Assembly (NCBI GenBank): GCA_014529385.2
Contig: CM043954.1
Coordinates: 8,061,806 to 8,125,805 of the forward strand
DNA: 64,000 nucleotides
Origin: Adiantum capillus-veneris
Lineage: Eukaryota > Streptophyta > Polypodiopsida > Polypodiales > Pteridaceae
Direction of reading: 5' to 3'
The translations under genes were made by a program, and so were the position numbers. This document shows positions 1 to 11,696 of this stretch, one piece after another. The notes below the pieces were generated by a model. That model searched no databases, had not been told where the DNA came from, and saw nothing but the letters and a program-made list of their open reading frames with translations. Positions within the stretch are counted from its first letter, which is position 1; each line of letters begins with the position of its first letter.

Positions 1-1332
1 CTCAGCAGAGGTTGGCTTCGACATCCAGTGGAGTAGACATATATGCTAGGTTCAGTTGTAGCAGCATGAAGACTAGGGAATTTATGGTGAGCCATCCTGC
101 CATAAAGGTAACCTTCACAAAGTTGTCGATCAGGGCAAAAGGTGGTGCTATGAGCAAGACGATGTTTGACAATATGTTCCATAGATGCACGACGAACGGG
201 ATTTCTTGTCATGTTCACGTCCATGTCGACTCTGCACTTATGGTCACATGGGTTTTGCTTCTAGAGTAAGGCCAATTTGATCAAGCTCAGCTTCGCCTAT
301 AGCTGATGCAGGATCATGGTCCGGAGTTATATCGTTGGCGATCTCGTAGAGGTTGTAGGGTTTAGTGAGCTTGCGTAGGATGCAAGCTTGATGCCGATAG
401 AGGTGAGAGCGTTTTCTCAGATTCTTTCCCGTCTTGTCACCATCCTCATCGTCGTCAACATCGTCGGCAAGTCTATAGCATTGTAGAGATTGTGCAATCA
501 ATAGTAGACCGCTCTTGCCATCAAGAGTGGGGCCTTCAAAGGAGGGTCTGACAACTTTTCTGGTGTTGTATTCTTCTCTCTCTATCTCTCATTCGCAACA
601 CCTTCATGCACAGTGTTTACCACTTTGTCTATATTTTTCTGCAAAACAGCCAGCATTTTCACCTCTCAGACTGCGTTTTCTATGCTATGGAGCCAGATCA
701 AGCCATCGCTCCTCCCTTCTCTCTCATCCCCAAAGGGATTGCCCCAGATCAGCCCTAAGATCTCGTTCTTGGCGGCCAACACACAAGCCTTGCCTAATTT
801 GCACCTTTGCGTTAACTCTCAGTCCTTGCGTTAATCGAATATAGACAATGGTTCGACAAAAGGACGCTTGTTCTGGAGCATGTGAAGGAGGACCCGCAAT
901 TGGAGAGGGAAAAAGCAGCGCCATCAAGCCGCACAAGGGACCTGAGTTTTTAGCATGGAGAGGGGGATGCTGGGCTTTCTACCTCTGATCTTGCCTTCGA
1001 CTTCCCGGCTTTGCATCCGGTGCATTGCCAACCCATATCCTCTTCACACAACACTATTTCCAGCCATAAAACCTTGCTATTTTTCCTTTGTTTTCAGCCC
1101 TCCAACGGATGTGGTAGTAGAGATCCACACCCCATCAAGCCTCTCCTTTGCTCCGACATTTATCGGGGGCGAACTGAAGCACTGAAATCTGTGTTACATG
1201 AGCGTTTTCAGTCCCTCGGAGTTGCAGTTTTGGGTGGACAACAGTACCTTGGCTTGTGTTTTCCATAGAGGATGATGCTACCTCCTGGCAGGACACCATT
1301 GGGTGGTGTTATCTGCAATCTTCTGTAGACTG
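1..1332. repeat. 1332-bp tandem repeat, copy 1
   Basis: The sequence at 1-1143 recurs at 1333-2464 with roughly 10 percent divergence by eye, giving a period of 1332 bp. Copy 1 starts at or before the window edge. Its last part, 1144-1332, has no counterpart after copy 2, which ends abruptly at 2464. The minus strand of 1-540 reads as a protein-like segment with an acidic run (about 485-430) and a stretch also preserved in copy 2. The rest is rich in CT tracts and has no credible ORF. The family is not recognised; it could be part of a non-autonomous transposon or a duplicated gene fragment. Confidence 0.8.
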
Positions 1333-1860
1333 CTCAACAGAGGTTGGCTTCGACATCCACTGGAGTAGACATATATGCTAGGTTCAGTTGTAGCAGCATG
1401 AAGACTAGGGAATTTATGGTGAGCCATCCTGCCATAAAGGTAACCTTCACAAATTTGTCGATCAGGGAAAAAGGCGGTGCTATAAGCAAGACGATGTTTG
1501 ACAATATGTTCTGTAGATGCACGGTGGATGGGCTTTCTTGCCATGTTCACGTCCACGTCGACTCTGTACTTATGATCACATGGGTTTTGCTTCCAGAGTA
1601 AGGCCAATTTGATCAGGCTGAGCTTTATCTGCACAACTGATACACGATCATGAGCCGGAGTTATATCGTTGGCGATCTTGTAGAGGTTGTAGGCTTCAGT
1701 GAGATCGCGTAGGATGTGAGCTTGATGCCGGTAGAGGTGAGAGCGTTTTTTCAGATTCTAGCCCATCTTGTTGCCATCCTCATCGTCGTCAACATTGTCG
1801 GCAAGTCCATAGCATTGTAGAGATTGTGCAATCAATACTAGACCGCTCTCGCCATGAAGA
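1278..1860 (-). pseudogene. Unrecognised protein-like segment in repeat copy 2
   Basis: The minus strand holds a 118-codon open stretch (1634-1278). An upstream segment to about 1860 matches the minus-strand reading of copy 1 (244-540). Both copies retain a similar peptide containing PDRQ, CEGYLYGRMAHHK and PSIYVY, suggesting descent from a coding sequence. The reading frame differs between the copies and copy 2 has an in-frame stop in the upstream half. No family is recognised. It may be a decayed host gene fragment or a coincidence of duplicated DNA. Confidence 0.3.
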
Positions 1861-2464
1861 GTGGGGCCTTTAGAGGAGGGTTTGACAACTTTTCTAGTGT
1901 CATATTCTTCTCTCTCTATCTCTCAGTCTCAACACCTTCATGCACAGTGTTTACCACTTTGTCTGCGTTTTCTGCAAACAACCAGCGTTTTCACCTTTCA
2001 GGCTTTGTTTTCTGTGCTATGGAGCCAGATCAGCCATCGCTCCTCCCTTCTCTCTCATCCCCGAAGGGATTTCCCTAGATCATCCCTAAGATCTTGCTTT
2101 TGGCGGCCAACACACAAGCTTGCCTAATTTGCACCTTTGCGCTAACTTTGAGTCCTTGCATTAATTGGATACACACAACGGTTTGATGAAAGGACGCTTG
2201 TTCTGAAGCACGTGAAGGAGGACCCGCAATTGGAGAGGGAAAAAGCAGCCACATCAAGCGGCACAAGGGACCTGCGGTTTTAGCCTAGAGAGGGGGATGC
2301 TAGGCTTTCTACATCTGATCTTGCCTTCAACTTCCCTACTTTGCATCTGAGGCCCGTATCCTCTTCACAGGACACTGTTTCTAGCTATAAAACCTTGCTA
2401 TTTTTACCATGTTTTTAGCCCTCCGACAACTGTGGTAGGAGAGATCCACACCCCATCAAGCCTC
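1333..2464. repeat. 1332-bp tandem repeat, copy 2 (truncated)
   Basis: Second unit of the tandem repeat, beginning ctcaacagaggttggcttc like position 1. Homology to copy 1 stops after the shared string ending in ccccatcaagcctc near 2464, where unrelated sequence begins. Differences from copy 1 are mostly single-base changes plus small indels, so the duplication is not recent. Confidence 0.8.
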
Positions 2465-2629
2465 AGCGAAGTATCACAAAACTTGGGTTTTTGAAAGTCT
2501 ACAAGGTTTCTCAAAAGTTTCTAATAAATCCTAGTGGTTCTAACATAATGCACTCGGTAATATCCATTATGACATCCTTTCACCAATGGAGTATAGTTGT
2601 CCCATTCCTTGAGTATGTTTCATGGTTGA

Positions 2630-3425
2630 CTCCAATAATTTTTTACGATCTTTGATTGGAACATTTCTTCGTTGGCGTGCGAGTCATACCATTCTTGAGT
2701 AAGAGATTTGTTGGTTACAGGTACCCCCATTTCGGTGTGAATAATTGCCTTCATGTACCTGAAGTAGTCATCAAAGAAAGTAGATTCCTTTGAAAACACA
2801 TCCGATGTGTCCCATCCTACTGAGTTGTGAGTATTTGCACAATCTTCAAGGCACTAAGGTCTGTTGTTGTAGGCATTGTATAAAATTTTTACAATGCAAG
2901 GATTGGAGATTAGTGACTTTCCAAATAAGTCAAAGAATAACTCCCAAGGTACTAGACTATAGGAATGTCGGTTATTGTTTTTGCACTACCGTCCCCATAC
3001 ATAAAACATAACAATGTCAAAGCACCCCATAGCCATTACTAAAGGAAGTATGTTTTTGGCCATCCACGTGTTCTTTGTCGGTCTTCGGGTAACGGTCTTT
3101 GGGTAAGTTCATAAGCATTTATGTACAAAATTTGATTAGTGACTACAATCTCCATTCCCAACTTAGATTGTATCCACTCGATACTCCCAACAAGTGAGGG
3201 TTTGTGGTGAGGTGGTCTAAACTTGGGGTTCCCTGCAACATAATGATACCAAGCTCGAAAGGTATTTGGTATAATGAGATCCATAGACATCAATCTTTTC
3301 TTCTCTTCCCCATTATGTGTGGTAGTGATAAGTCTTTGTACTTCCACTCTAGTTTGGAAATTCTCCTCCACCATAAGGCGAGAGAGTATATCCGCCCATA
3401 TCCCTTGAGTTAAACGATCATTCAT
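2630..3425 (-). pseudogene. Unrecognised protein, C-terminal part, domain copy 2
   Basis: Two protein-like stretches lie on the minus strand. One, at 3425-3039 (128 codons), has the signature IIPNT-F-x-AW followed by W-I-Q-S-K and ILYINAYEL. The other, about 2840-2630, contains FDDYFRYMKAI and ends at a stop at 2632-2630. The upper segment is clearly related to the ORF at 4269-3805 (LVPNT-Y-x-AW, W-M-K-K-K, YVLYLNLCSL), so the ancestral protein had a duplicated domain. I do not recognise the family. Introns or decay could explain the gaps. The flanks give no LTR or terminal inverted repeat that would assign it to a transposon. Confidence 0.4.
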
Positions 3426-3804
3426 CTACACACACACCCCATCACTCATGTTAGTTAGAATGATGAAAACCAAGACTCAAACTCAAATATTATATCTTAA
3501 AAACAATGTGCTATATCAAAATCAAATTTTTATAACCATAGAAGGCCAAACAGATACATATTGTTTCTAGGGAGATACATAAATATGAAAGGGTCCTATG
3601 AACCAATTCTTGGTCCCTACAATTGTGGTTCTACCCTTAAACTTGTTCCCTACAAGTCAAAGTTTAACACAAAACTCATATCTTTCTTTGCGTACCATTC
3701 TTCGCCCAGTGATACATCCTTTGGTGATAATCCAGTAAAGCAGTTTACATGAGCATGTCATTCATTTACATCATTTTTGTAGAAGTATCTACTCAAGTTC
3801 ACTG

Positions 3805-4269
3805 TTATTGGTTGTTTCGGGCAAAGTCACTAATGTACCTTGCTTTCTCGTAGTCATCAAAGATAATGGTAACATTGTGAGGGTTGTATTTGACAATAGG
3901 TCCATAGACTCTATTAAACCAATCCTGGGGTACATAATAGAATTGGTTTCCGCCATTTGACTTCTTCCATACTCTGGTTATGATCTTCTCACAAAATTTG
4001 TAGCTTTGGTTTAGCATAAGGGACTTCTTACTAAGTATAAGTTCACGACTCGGTATGTCCAAAAGAGAGCATAAGTTAAGGTAAAGAACATATCCTTGCA
4101 CTTTAACATTGCCCTCTTGGATCTTTTTCTTCATCCAAAGCTGTGGGTTGGTCATGAACCTATCAGGCACTTGTGTTCGATGTTCAAGATGAGCTTCAAT
4201 ATATAGCTCCCATGCTATGTAAGTATTGGGTACAAGGTAATCTCTAATCCCCTTTGAAACTTGAGCCAC
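3805..4269 (-). CDS. Unrecognised protein, domain copy 1
   Basis: This is a 154-codon open stretch. An N-terminal half (about residues 10-75) carries LVPNTY, AWELYIEAH, a W-M-K-K-K segment and YVLYLNLCSLLDIPSRE. A C-terminal half has QFYYVPQDWFNRVYG and an aromatic-rich end. The first half aligns with the downstream ORF at 3425-3039, which makes real coding ancestry more likely than chance. No signal peptide, membrane segment or known catalytic motif is visible. It is probably an internal exon or fragment of a larger gene whose other parts lie at 4978-4688 and 3425-2630. It could be a host gene fragment or part of an uncharacterised transposon. Confidence 0.4.
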   Translation of the reverse strand: MAQVSKGIRDYLVPNTYIAWELYIEAHLEHRTQVPDRFMTNPQLWMKKKIQEGNVKVQGYVLYLNLCSLLDIPSRELILSKKSLMLNQSYKFCEKIITRVWKKSNGGNQFYYVPQDWFNRVYGPIVKYNPHNVTIIFDDYEKARYISDFARNNQ

Positions 4270-4687
4270 TTCAATTCCACAATGGAGACCAGATCCAACC
4301 GCATAATTGAAAAGATTCTTTGTGCAAAATCACTCGAGAATTCATCAAGACAATTAAAAAGATCCATCTAAAACAAGACAATGAGAGAGAGAAAACTTAG
4401 TACACATGTGAACCAAAACTAAGTCTACGCTTCTTTTATTCATCAAAATTTGATCTTTATGATTTCATTACAATATTATGGGTGTCTTGGTGCTAATTCT
4501 CTAGATATTCTTTTAACTGTCATAATAGGGTATTCTCTCAGACCTCCCTCTCAACAACGTGGTCTGTAGTTAACTTCCAACTTTTCTTTTCCTATGATAG
4601 CTGCAAGAGCTTCAAACTTCTTGGCGACTTCGGCAATTCTTAACATTTGGGAACACATTGCCAAGTAGTAGAACATGTCTTCTAGGT

Positions 4688-4978
4688 TTAGCCATATTCT
4701 GAGTTGAAGTAGTTTGAGGTTGGTAAACTAATCTCTTGAACTGTCTTCAATATAGATGAAAAATTGACGGAAGGGTTCTTGGTGGGACGGGTAAGATAAC
4801 TACGGTCAACACTCTTCCAATAAGTTGTTCTTCCTGGTATGCCAAAGACTTTGGTCCCGATTTCTAAGTAAAAGAGTTCCACTTTATCCTTTGATAATCG
4901 TGTCACCATATTGTTGAGCACTATGGCCAAAACCTCATTCCCTTGGCTAAAGCATTCAGACGTCACTCTGGGAGCCAT
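4688..4978 (-). CDS. Unrecognised protein, possible N-terminal part
   Basis: A 96-codon ATG-initiated stretch sits 419 bp upstream, on the minus strand, of the related ORF at 4269-3805. It contains VELFYLEIGTKVFGIPGRTT and no recognisable domain. Its place in the series of minus-strand protein-like blocks suggests it belongs to the same broken or intron-containing gene. On its own it is short enough to be fortuitous. Confidence 0.25.
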   Translation of the reverse strand: MAPRVTSECFSQGNEVLAIVLNNMVTRLSKDKVELFYLEIGTKVFGIPGRTTYWKSVDRSYLTRPTKNPSVNFSSILKTVQEISLPTSNYFNSEYG

Positions 4979-5498
4979 TTGTTACTACAAAAACAAACAT
5001 TCAAAGATATTACGACATTTTTTGAATATTTCAACCACTTCACCAAACTCTTCCAGTCAAGAAGACAAGTCAAACAAGTACTACCAACCAATGTCACTTA
5101 TAGATGCATCATGAATACAACATCTTTTCTCAAACACCATGCATGAATGAATGCATGGTGCATAACTAACCCAGCCAGGATCGGGATTTAGGCTATGCCC
5201 ATAACCTTAATCATTGGCTATGATACCCGGTGAGAGATACCCCTCCCCAGGGGTCTATCCAAAAAATATACAATTTACACTTCTATACAGTTTCTAATAT
5301 ACATTAGAGTTGCGGAAGCATTTCCATAGGGGAGGAGTTCTCAACACCTGACCAAGCATGGAGTTTAGGTCATGAGCCGGACTGCATCGAGAGGTACCTA
5401 GTGACTAGTGCTACCCCTGAAAAGGTGTAATGAATGAAAGCATACTAAACAAAAATATAACATTGTGGAGGGTGAATATATGTGTACATCACATTGCG

Positions 5499-5562
<64 letters not shown>

Positions 5563-5611
5563 AGTGGAGGGTAAAATAGAGTGCAAAGAGACATGAGAAG
5601 ATGAAAACAGA
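4979..5611. other. Non-coding stretch before the solo LTR
   Basis: No credible ORF is present. It contains a perfect 10-bp inverted repeat with a 6-nt loop at 5135-5160 (CACCATGCAT, gaatga, ATGCATGGTG) and a (GA)n microsatellite at 5501-5558. The wording around 5160-5400 looks like retrotransposon untranslated sequence, but I cannot delimit an element. Confidence 0.5.
5501..5558. repeat. (GA)n microsatellite
   Basis: About 28 consecutive GA dinucleotides lie just left of the probable solo LTR. The serine/leucine ORFs on the other strand are artefacts of this tract. Confidence 0.95.
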
Positions 5612-6692
5612 TGTAAGGTCCCAAACCCGTCAATACCAAGATCGGGATGGTATCCTTGACAGCTCTCTAGGTCTGATAAAAATCAGAGTCTCTAAACAAG
5701 AAAAATCCAAGGAATAGACCTTTACCATTGACGATGGTTTGGGTCTATAGCCTTAGAAGAAGACCTAGTCCCGTCTCGCAGCGAAAACGGGACAATGTAT
5801 TAAAAGTCCAAAAAACTATTTCGGCCCTATAACTGCCACAATTGGGCTAAGGTATCCTCAACCAACGCTTTTTTACCCCTAACAGATGTAAGGGCACAAC
5901 TGCTGGTGGACTCCTCTTCCAAGTGAAGAAGTTTTCTAAAAGTTTTAGTGCGGAGGGATGGATAGTTACCTGACTAATCAGGTCCACCCATCCATGATTG
6001 ACAACCTTAGTCAATCCCCACTTACCACCCCACACTCACACATGATTCTTTTGTTATTTAATTACTACCACGTTCTTATCACAATTAAAATAATGATTCC
6101 TTTTATCCTTCATAACAGAATTTTATTAAAACAACCCTTGAAAACAATATTGAAAACATTCTTTTAGCAAATAGACATCTTTAAACTTAAGACAAGGTAC
6201 TGTCAACAATCAAAACATTATCCATAATAACCATGACAAGTACTCTTCTTGTCTCAAGACCACCTAAGGGTGAAAAAACGGCACCCATTCCTTATTCCCA
6301 ATCCGGAGTGGATAAACCCCCACCCAAGGTTCCGGGTGCCCATACACCAAACCAGTTGCCCATACAACGTGGCGGCTCCCCTAGGATAAAAACGATATCC
6401 TAACTTATGTAGAAACATCAAGACATGACACGAAGTAGAAACTCATCGTTCATGGGGGTAACCGACTTATCCATGGCTAGAAATCTATCATTATCATCAA
6501 TTTATACCAAGGAGTCGGAGGTGTCTTGAGACAAGCTGTCTTAAGGATGATCAATCATATCTTTTCTAATTCAATCAATTTTAACTCAAACAATTCTTTC
6601 CTACATTATAAACAATGCACATTGGAAGTTACCCTCCGTTTTTGGTCAATTATTCCTTTTCTTATTCTTACTCACTCCTTACGTATGCAATG

Positions 6693-6917
6693 CTAATTTA
6701 TAAAATACCTTAAACTATTTAAAGACTTAATTGAATAATGGAAAATCCACCTGGGACTGGTCGTCCATGTGTTGCTGCGTTGGAGCCTGCAGACTTTCCT
6801 TCGTTGGCCTATGGCTCGGCTCGGCCCATCCTCATGGTCATAAGTGGATTTATTTCTTTTGTTTCTAATATCCTCTTCCTCGGTAAGAGGATTTCCTCTG
6901 GTTCTCTTTGGAGCCAT
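6693..6917 (-). CDS. Short ORF inside the solo LTR
   Basis: This 74-codon ATG-initiated ORF begins MAPKRTRGNPLTEEEDIRNK, a basic then acidic start reminiscent of plant gag N-termini, and has no domain. It lies downstream of the putative minus-strand TATA box. The nearby plus-strand ORF is its shadow. It may be a real LTR-encoded peptide, a gag relic or chance. Confidence 0.25.
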   Translation of the reverse strand: MAPKRTRGNPLTEEEDIRNKRNKSTYDHEDGPSRAIGQRRKVCRLQRSNTWTTSPRWIFHYSIKSLNSLRYFIN

Positions 6918-7439
6918 ATCGCCAGCCTTATAAAAAGACTTAATTGATTAGAGGTTTAATTGAATAATCTTTTTCTTCCTTTTTACCAGAAAATAAGGAT
7001 TTTTGGAGTAAGTAGGTATCCTTGATAGTTATTTGGGTGAGATATTCCTCCTATAACTTCCTTATACTATAAGTAATTTTCCATAATTACCATTTAATTA
7101 GGGAAGCTATTTAATTAGGTTTCTCCTTAGTCTATATTCCATGAATATTTTATATTTAACCTTAGTAAATTATAATTCCTATCGGCTAATGGATTACTCA
7201 CCCTAATTGTAATTCGATATGATCTATCTTTAGGAATTTTCATAAATTTAATTTATAACCTTTTTCTCCTATACTTATGGTCTAATTTAGGCAAACTTTT
7301 GCTTATAGTAATTTGTTATACTAGCCATTTATGCTGACGTAATTTTTCCACCCTTCAATAGTGATTTTGACCTCATGTAATTATTTGGTAATTAGATAAA
7401 TCATTTACTAATTTTCTTTCTCTATTTTATACGCAAAAT

Positions 7440-8230
7440 TGGTTACTTTTAATGAAGATAAATATTTATACTATTTATCTGAGATTGGGATATTTATCAC
7501 GGATTCCTCAAGGTGTGTTCTACGTCTAATAATTATATCAATGGTATTTGGATTAATTTAATATTTTTCCCCTTTTATTTTCCCTAGGAATAATGTAATT
7601 TTAATGGATAATTAGGTAAACTAATTATCTGAGGGTAACATAATTATCACAATTTTCCTAAGGTGTAATTTACCTCTGATAAATAACTCAAAATATTTTG
7701 AATCAATTTGCTAATATCCCCCCGTCTAATTTATTCTAAAAACAGAGTAAATCTACTCAATTAATTAGGTAAATTAGTTATCTGAAGTTGACATAATTAT
7801 CACGGGCTCCGTAACATATAATTAACCTCTGATAAATAACTCAAAGAATTTTGAATCAATTTGGTAATTTTTCCCTTTTAATTTGTCCTAAAAATAGAGT
7901 ATTTTTGTTAATATAATTAAGAAAATTAATTATTAGAGGTTAACATAATTATCACGGATTCACTAACATGTAGTTAACCTTTGATAAATAACTCAAAGCA
8001 TTTTGAATCAATTTGTTAATTTTTCCCTTTTAATTTGTCCTAAAAATAGAGTATTTCTACTAAAATAATTAAGAAAATTAATTATCTGAGGTTAACATAA
8101 GTATTACGGGTTTCATAACATGTAATTAACCTCTCATAAATACCTCAAAGAATTTTGAATCAATTTGATTATTTTCATTTTTATTTTTCTCTAAAAAACA
8201 GTGTAATTCTGCTAATTTAATTATAAAATT
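7440..8230. repeat. AT-rich tandem repeat, about 152-bp unit, 5 copies
   Basis: The phrase ttatctgaggttaacataat or a close variant starts at 7475, 7625, 7778, 7930 and 8082, a period of 150-153 bp. Each unit also has a conserved gataaataactcaaa and gaatcaatttg. The block lies entirely inside the solo LTR. It has no coding potential and probably expanded by slippage or unequal crossing-over. Confidence 0.85.
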
Positions 8231-9075
8231 TACTCCAAAAATTATAAGATAATTTTCCTACCTTAATGCCATTCCAATGCAGCTCTGATAATTATCTCAT
8301 CATAACTAAACTTAATTAATATAATTCCCATTAAGTTATGGTTAATAAGGATAATTTCAACGCTAATATGATATAATAATTAATTAGCTTAATATCTCTA
8401 AGTTTAATTACAAAAATCAGCAGAAAATATTTGATTAAGAGAGGATTTTTGAGTGTACATAAGATTAATCTTTAATTTATTAAGAAAATAGATTAACCTA
8501 GGTTTGCTAATTAAGAAGGATTAGGCTAATTACCATTTAATTTAACCAACTAGAGCTTAATCTCTAGTGATTTCTGTGTAGCGGTCTCTGTAGATGAGAG
8601 AGAGTGTGCCAAGGCTCTGAGTTTGTCCGAAATTGTGAAGCAAGGGTCATATTTATAGGTTTCTGGGCACTCACAGGCTAAAAAATGGCAATAACTTGTA
8701 TCCCAAGCAGCCCTACAGGTCAAAAAACGCCCCTGCTGCTAAATCTAGTCTAGGAAAGTTCATCATTATCCCACACAGCCCCCCAGATACACATAATCGA
8801 TTTTTACTAATTTCTCTGATTTTTAATGATGAAAATTAGAAATATCAATAATTTCTAGAACCTTAGGATAAGAAAGTCTTTATTGATAATAATTACTGAA
8901 ACCATCCAATTCTACTTAACTAATAAAATTCCTAGTGTAATCTTTCAGAGCTTAATATTCCAAAAATACCAATATTTGCCACGGTCGGATAGTTCTACAT
9001 TGCTTTTTCAATAATCATATCAGTTTGATTAAGCTTTATACAATCTTTAAGGTTTCAGAAACTGGAAACCTTACA

Positions 9076-9667
9076 ATAGAGAATCTTTAAATACTCATGT
9101 AAAAATGGAACAGGCAACCATGTATTAATGCAATGACAAAATATGGGTATACCATAACATCAGAAAATTTATGAAAAAACAACTAGCAGAGCATCAGACC
9201 CTGTGTAGGGATCGATCTATCCACCCATCCACTTTCCATCGACTACGGACAGAGAGAATTTGACTTTGTTGGGAGCGAGTAAGAACGCCTTCAACCTACC
9301 TGAGCTAGACATAGGTTGAGGTTGCTTTGCCTCCCTCCGTGAACCCTCGCTCTGAAAGGATCCCAAATACTAGTAGGTGGTAAGGTATCAACACCAACCA
9401 TGCCAATTTAGGCACCACGCCTCTTCGATGCCCAACACCAGTCATTAAGGCAAAGCCAAGGTAAATCCACGACACGTTAGCTATGTAGGTCATTCAACCC
9501 TCGACGCACTAACTGTGTAGATGAGCCTAACAAAAAATAAAAAGACCTAGTCAACACCCTCGATTGAGTAAATCCCCAGGTCAAGGACCCTTTAGTCTAA
9601 GGCTAAGTGATGTAGGTGATCCTAGTCTTGTAGCGACGCTGCCATGAGAAACATAACACATGAGTCC
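9076..9667. other. Intergenic remnant between solo LTR and copia element
   Basis: No ORF or repeat is recognised. Its right end AGTCC (9663-9667) is the left TSD of the copia element, so the sequence continues at 14617. Confidence 0.5.
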
Positions 9668-10385
9668 TGTTAGGAAATAAGACGTAGCTAAATAGATATT
9701 TGAGTAGACTGCTTAATGGAGAGTGATAGATTTCACACACAAGAGATTATAGAGTAGAGAGAGAGAGAGTACACACGATATACATGGTTCACCCAATGTG
9801 AGCTACGTCCACGGGAAAGCAGCCACTCAATGGCTTTAGTACTCAAAAAAGAAGTAGTTTACAAAGGGATTGTACCCTTAATAGAGCTCCCGCTTTGCTT
9901 CACTCTCACCACCTCACACTCACCTTGTTGCATCAACTTCACACTATGAAAAGTGTGTAGAAATGGCCTCCTTACATAGGCCAAAAGGGCTGCCCTCTCT
10001 CATGAGAGGCAACCATGTGTAGCCGCCCTTGTGTAAATAAGTCCAAATCGGACCCTCTAATCCGCCCATGTGTGGTTACCCTTGAGAAGACAAGTCCGCT
10101 TTTGAATTCAGCCACCGGCCACCGGCCATTGACTTCCGACCACCGGCCAACCGGCCAACCGACCGATCGTTTTTTGACCACTTTTTGGCCGCCGTCCGAC
10201 CATAATATTCCGGCAAAAAGGAATATTCCTGCTCGAGATTGGCGGTAAAAAATTTGGTTTCCGGCGAGTGATTTTATTTTTCGGCGAGTTATTTTTCTTC
10301 ACGCACGATGGCTTCTCCTCGTAATTGGGGCTTTACAAATGTGCGTTTTTACCAACAAGGGGTAAATCAGGCTCCATACTTAACA
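9668..10385 (-). repeat. 3' LTR of the Tork-like copia element
   Basis: This LTR is 718 bp and lies next to the minus-strand polypurine tract (plus strand atctcccacttgg from 10386). It contains a ccggcca-rich segment at 10106-10160 and a short GA tract. It differs from its partner by scattered substitutions and the length of the GA tract. Confidence 0.92.
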
Positions 10386-10445
10386 ATCTCCCACTTGGAG
10401 ACTGATCTCCAAACCAAACCTGTGATTACTTTCCATCCTAGCTTC

Positions 10446-11660
10446 TTATCCTTGAATGCCGATTGAAGATGAGCAAAAGCTCAACTTCTCCTTGTTGACC
10501 ACCTTTGTAAACATGTCTGCAGGAGTTTCACTTGTATACATCTTTCCTAGCTTTAGTTGTCCCTCTTCCAAAAGAGTACGTATGAAGTGATATCTCACCT
10601 CAATGTACTTTGTCCTTGAATGAAAGGTTGAGTTCTTTGCAAGATGGATAGCGCTTTGGCTATCACTGTACAAGACACAATTGTCTTGTTTGAATCCAAG
10701 CTCTTCTAAGAATCAAAGAAGCCACATAATTTCTTTGCTTGCCTCCGTCATTGCTACATACTCTGCTTCAGTGGTAGAAAGTGAGACCACTTTCTGGAGC
10801 TTTGAAGCCCAGCTTACTGTTGTGCCTCCAACTGTGAAGACATAGCTTGTAGTGCTCCTTCGAGTATCTTTGTCACCTGCCATATCTGCATCAGCATACC
10901 CTTGAAGAAAAATATCAGTTCCTCCCAAATACAAAGCATTTGTTATTGTCCCTTTTAGATACCTATGTATCCACTTCACAGCTTGCCAATGCTCTTTATC
11001 TAGGTTGTCCATGAACCTACTCACAACTCCCACTGCATGTGCAATGTCTGGCCTTGTCCAGACTATAGCATACATTAGAGAACCTACCACTGCAGCATAT
11101 GGAACTTTAGACATATAGGCTATCTCCTCTTGTGTCTTTGGACACATATCCTTCGTTAGTTTAAAGTGACCAGCCAAAGGTGTAGAAACTGGTTTTGCAT
11201 TTTGCATTGCTAGTACCTTCTTGATGTAATCCTCTTGAGATATCTTTATTGTCTTCTTCGTCCTGTCCCTTTATATTTTCATATCAAGTATCCTCTTTGC
11301 AACACCTAAATCTTTCATTGAAAAAGATTTAGACAGCTCCTCTTTTAGGTCTTTGATGTCCTGCATGTTAGCACTTGCAATCAACATGTCATCACCATAC
11401 AACAATAGGATGATGAATTTCCCATCTCCCAAATTCTTCGTGTAGACGCAGTGATCGGAGTTGCATCTTGTGAATCCATGATCCAAAATCCATCGATCAA
11501 ACTTCAAGTACCATTGTCTTGATGCTTGCTTTAAACCATACAAGCTCTTCTTTAATCTGCAAACCATTTTCTCCTTACCTTTTACTTCATACCCCTTTGG
11601 TTGAAGCATGTAGATTTCCTCGTCTAAGTCATCGTGAGGGAATGCCGTATTTACATCCAT
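10446..11660 (-). pseudogene. Copia reverse transcriptase and RNase H, decayed
   Basis: Open pieces at 11660-11271, 11207-10713 and 10673-10446 together cover RT and RNase H. RT motifs include MDVNTAFPHDDLDEEIYM and SLYGLKQASRQWY. The catalytic box reads YGDDM instead of YVDDM. RNase H shows YADADMAG, LSTTEAEYVA and SRTKYIEVRYHFIR. Short gaps with shifts separate the pieces, so no functional enzyme is made. It follows the integrase remnant in the usual copia order. Confidence 0.9.
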
Positions 11661-11696
11661 TTTCTAGAGATTTAGATCATGAGAAGCCACAAGGCT

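Larger units (their letters stand above)
5612..9075. mobile_element. Probable solo LTR (3.46 kb)
   Basis: The block starts TGTAAGGT and ends ACCTTACA, a perfect 8-bp terminal inverted repeat in the TG...CA form of LTRs. It is flanked by ACAGA (5607-5611) and ATAGA (9076-9080), a 5-bp TSD with one mismatch. No second copy, primer-binding site or pol lies next to it, as expected after LTR-LTR recombination. A minus-strand TATA-like CCTATAAATAT near 8660-8650 and a minus-strand ORF at 6917-6693 favour minus orientation. A long non-autonomous element is the alternative. Confidence 0.55.

Noticed and set aside
5398-5639. Minus-strand ORFs rich in serine and leucine
   Set aside because: Translation of the (GA)n microsatellite.
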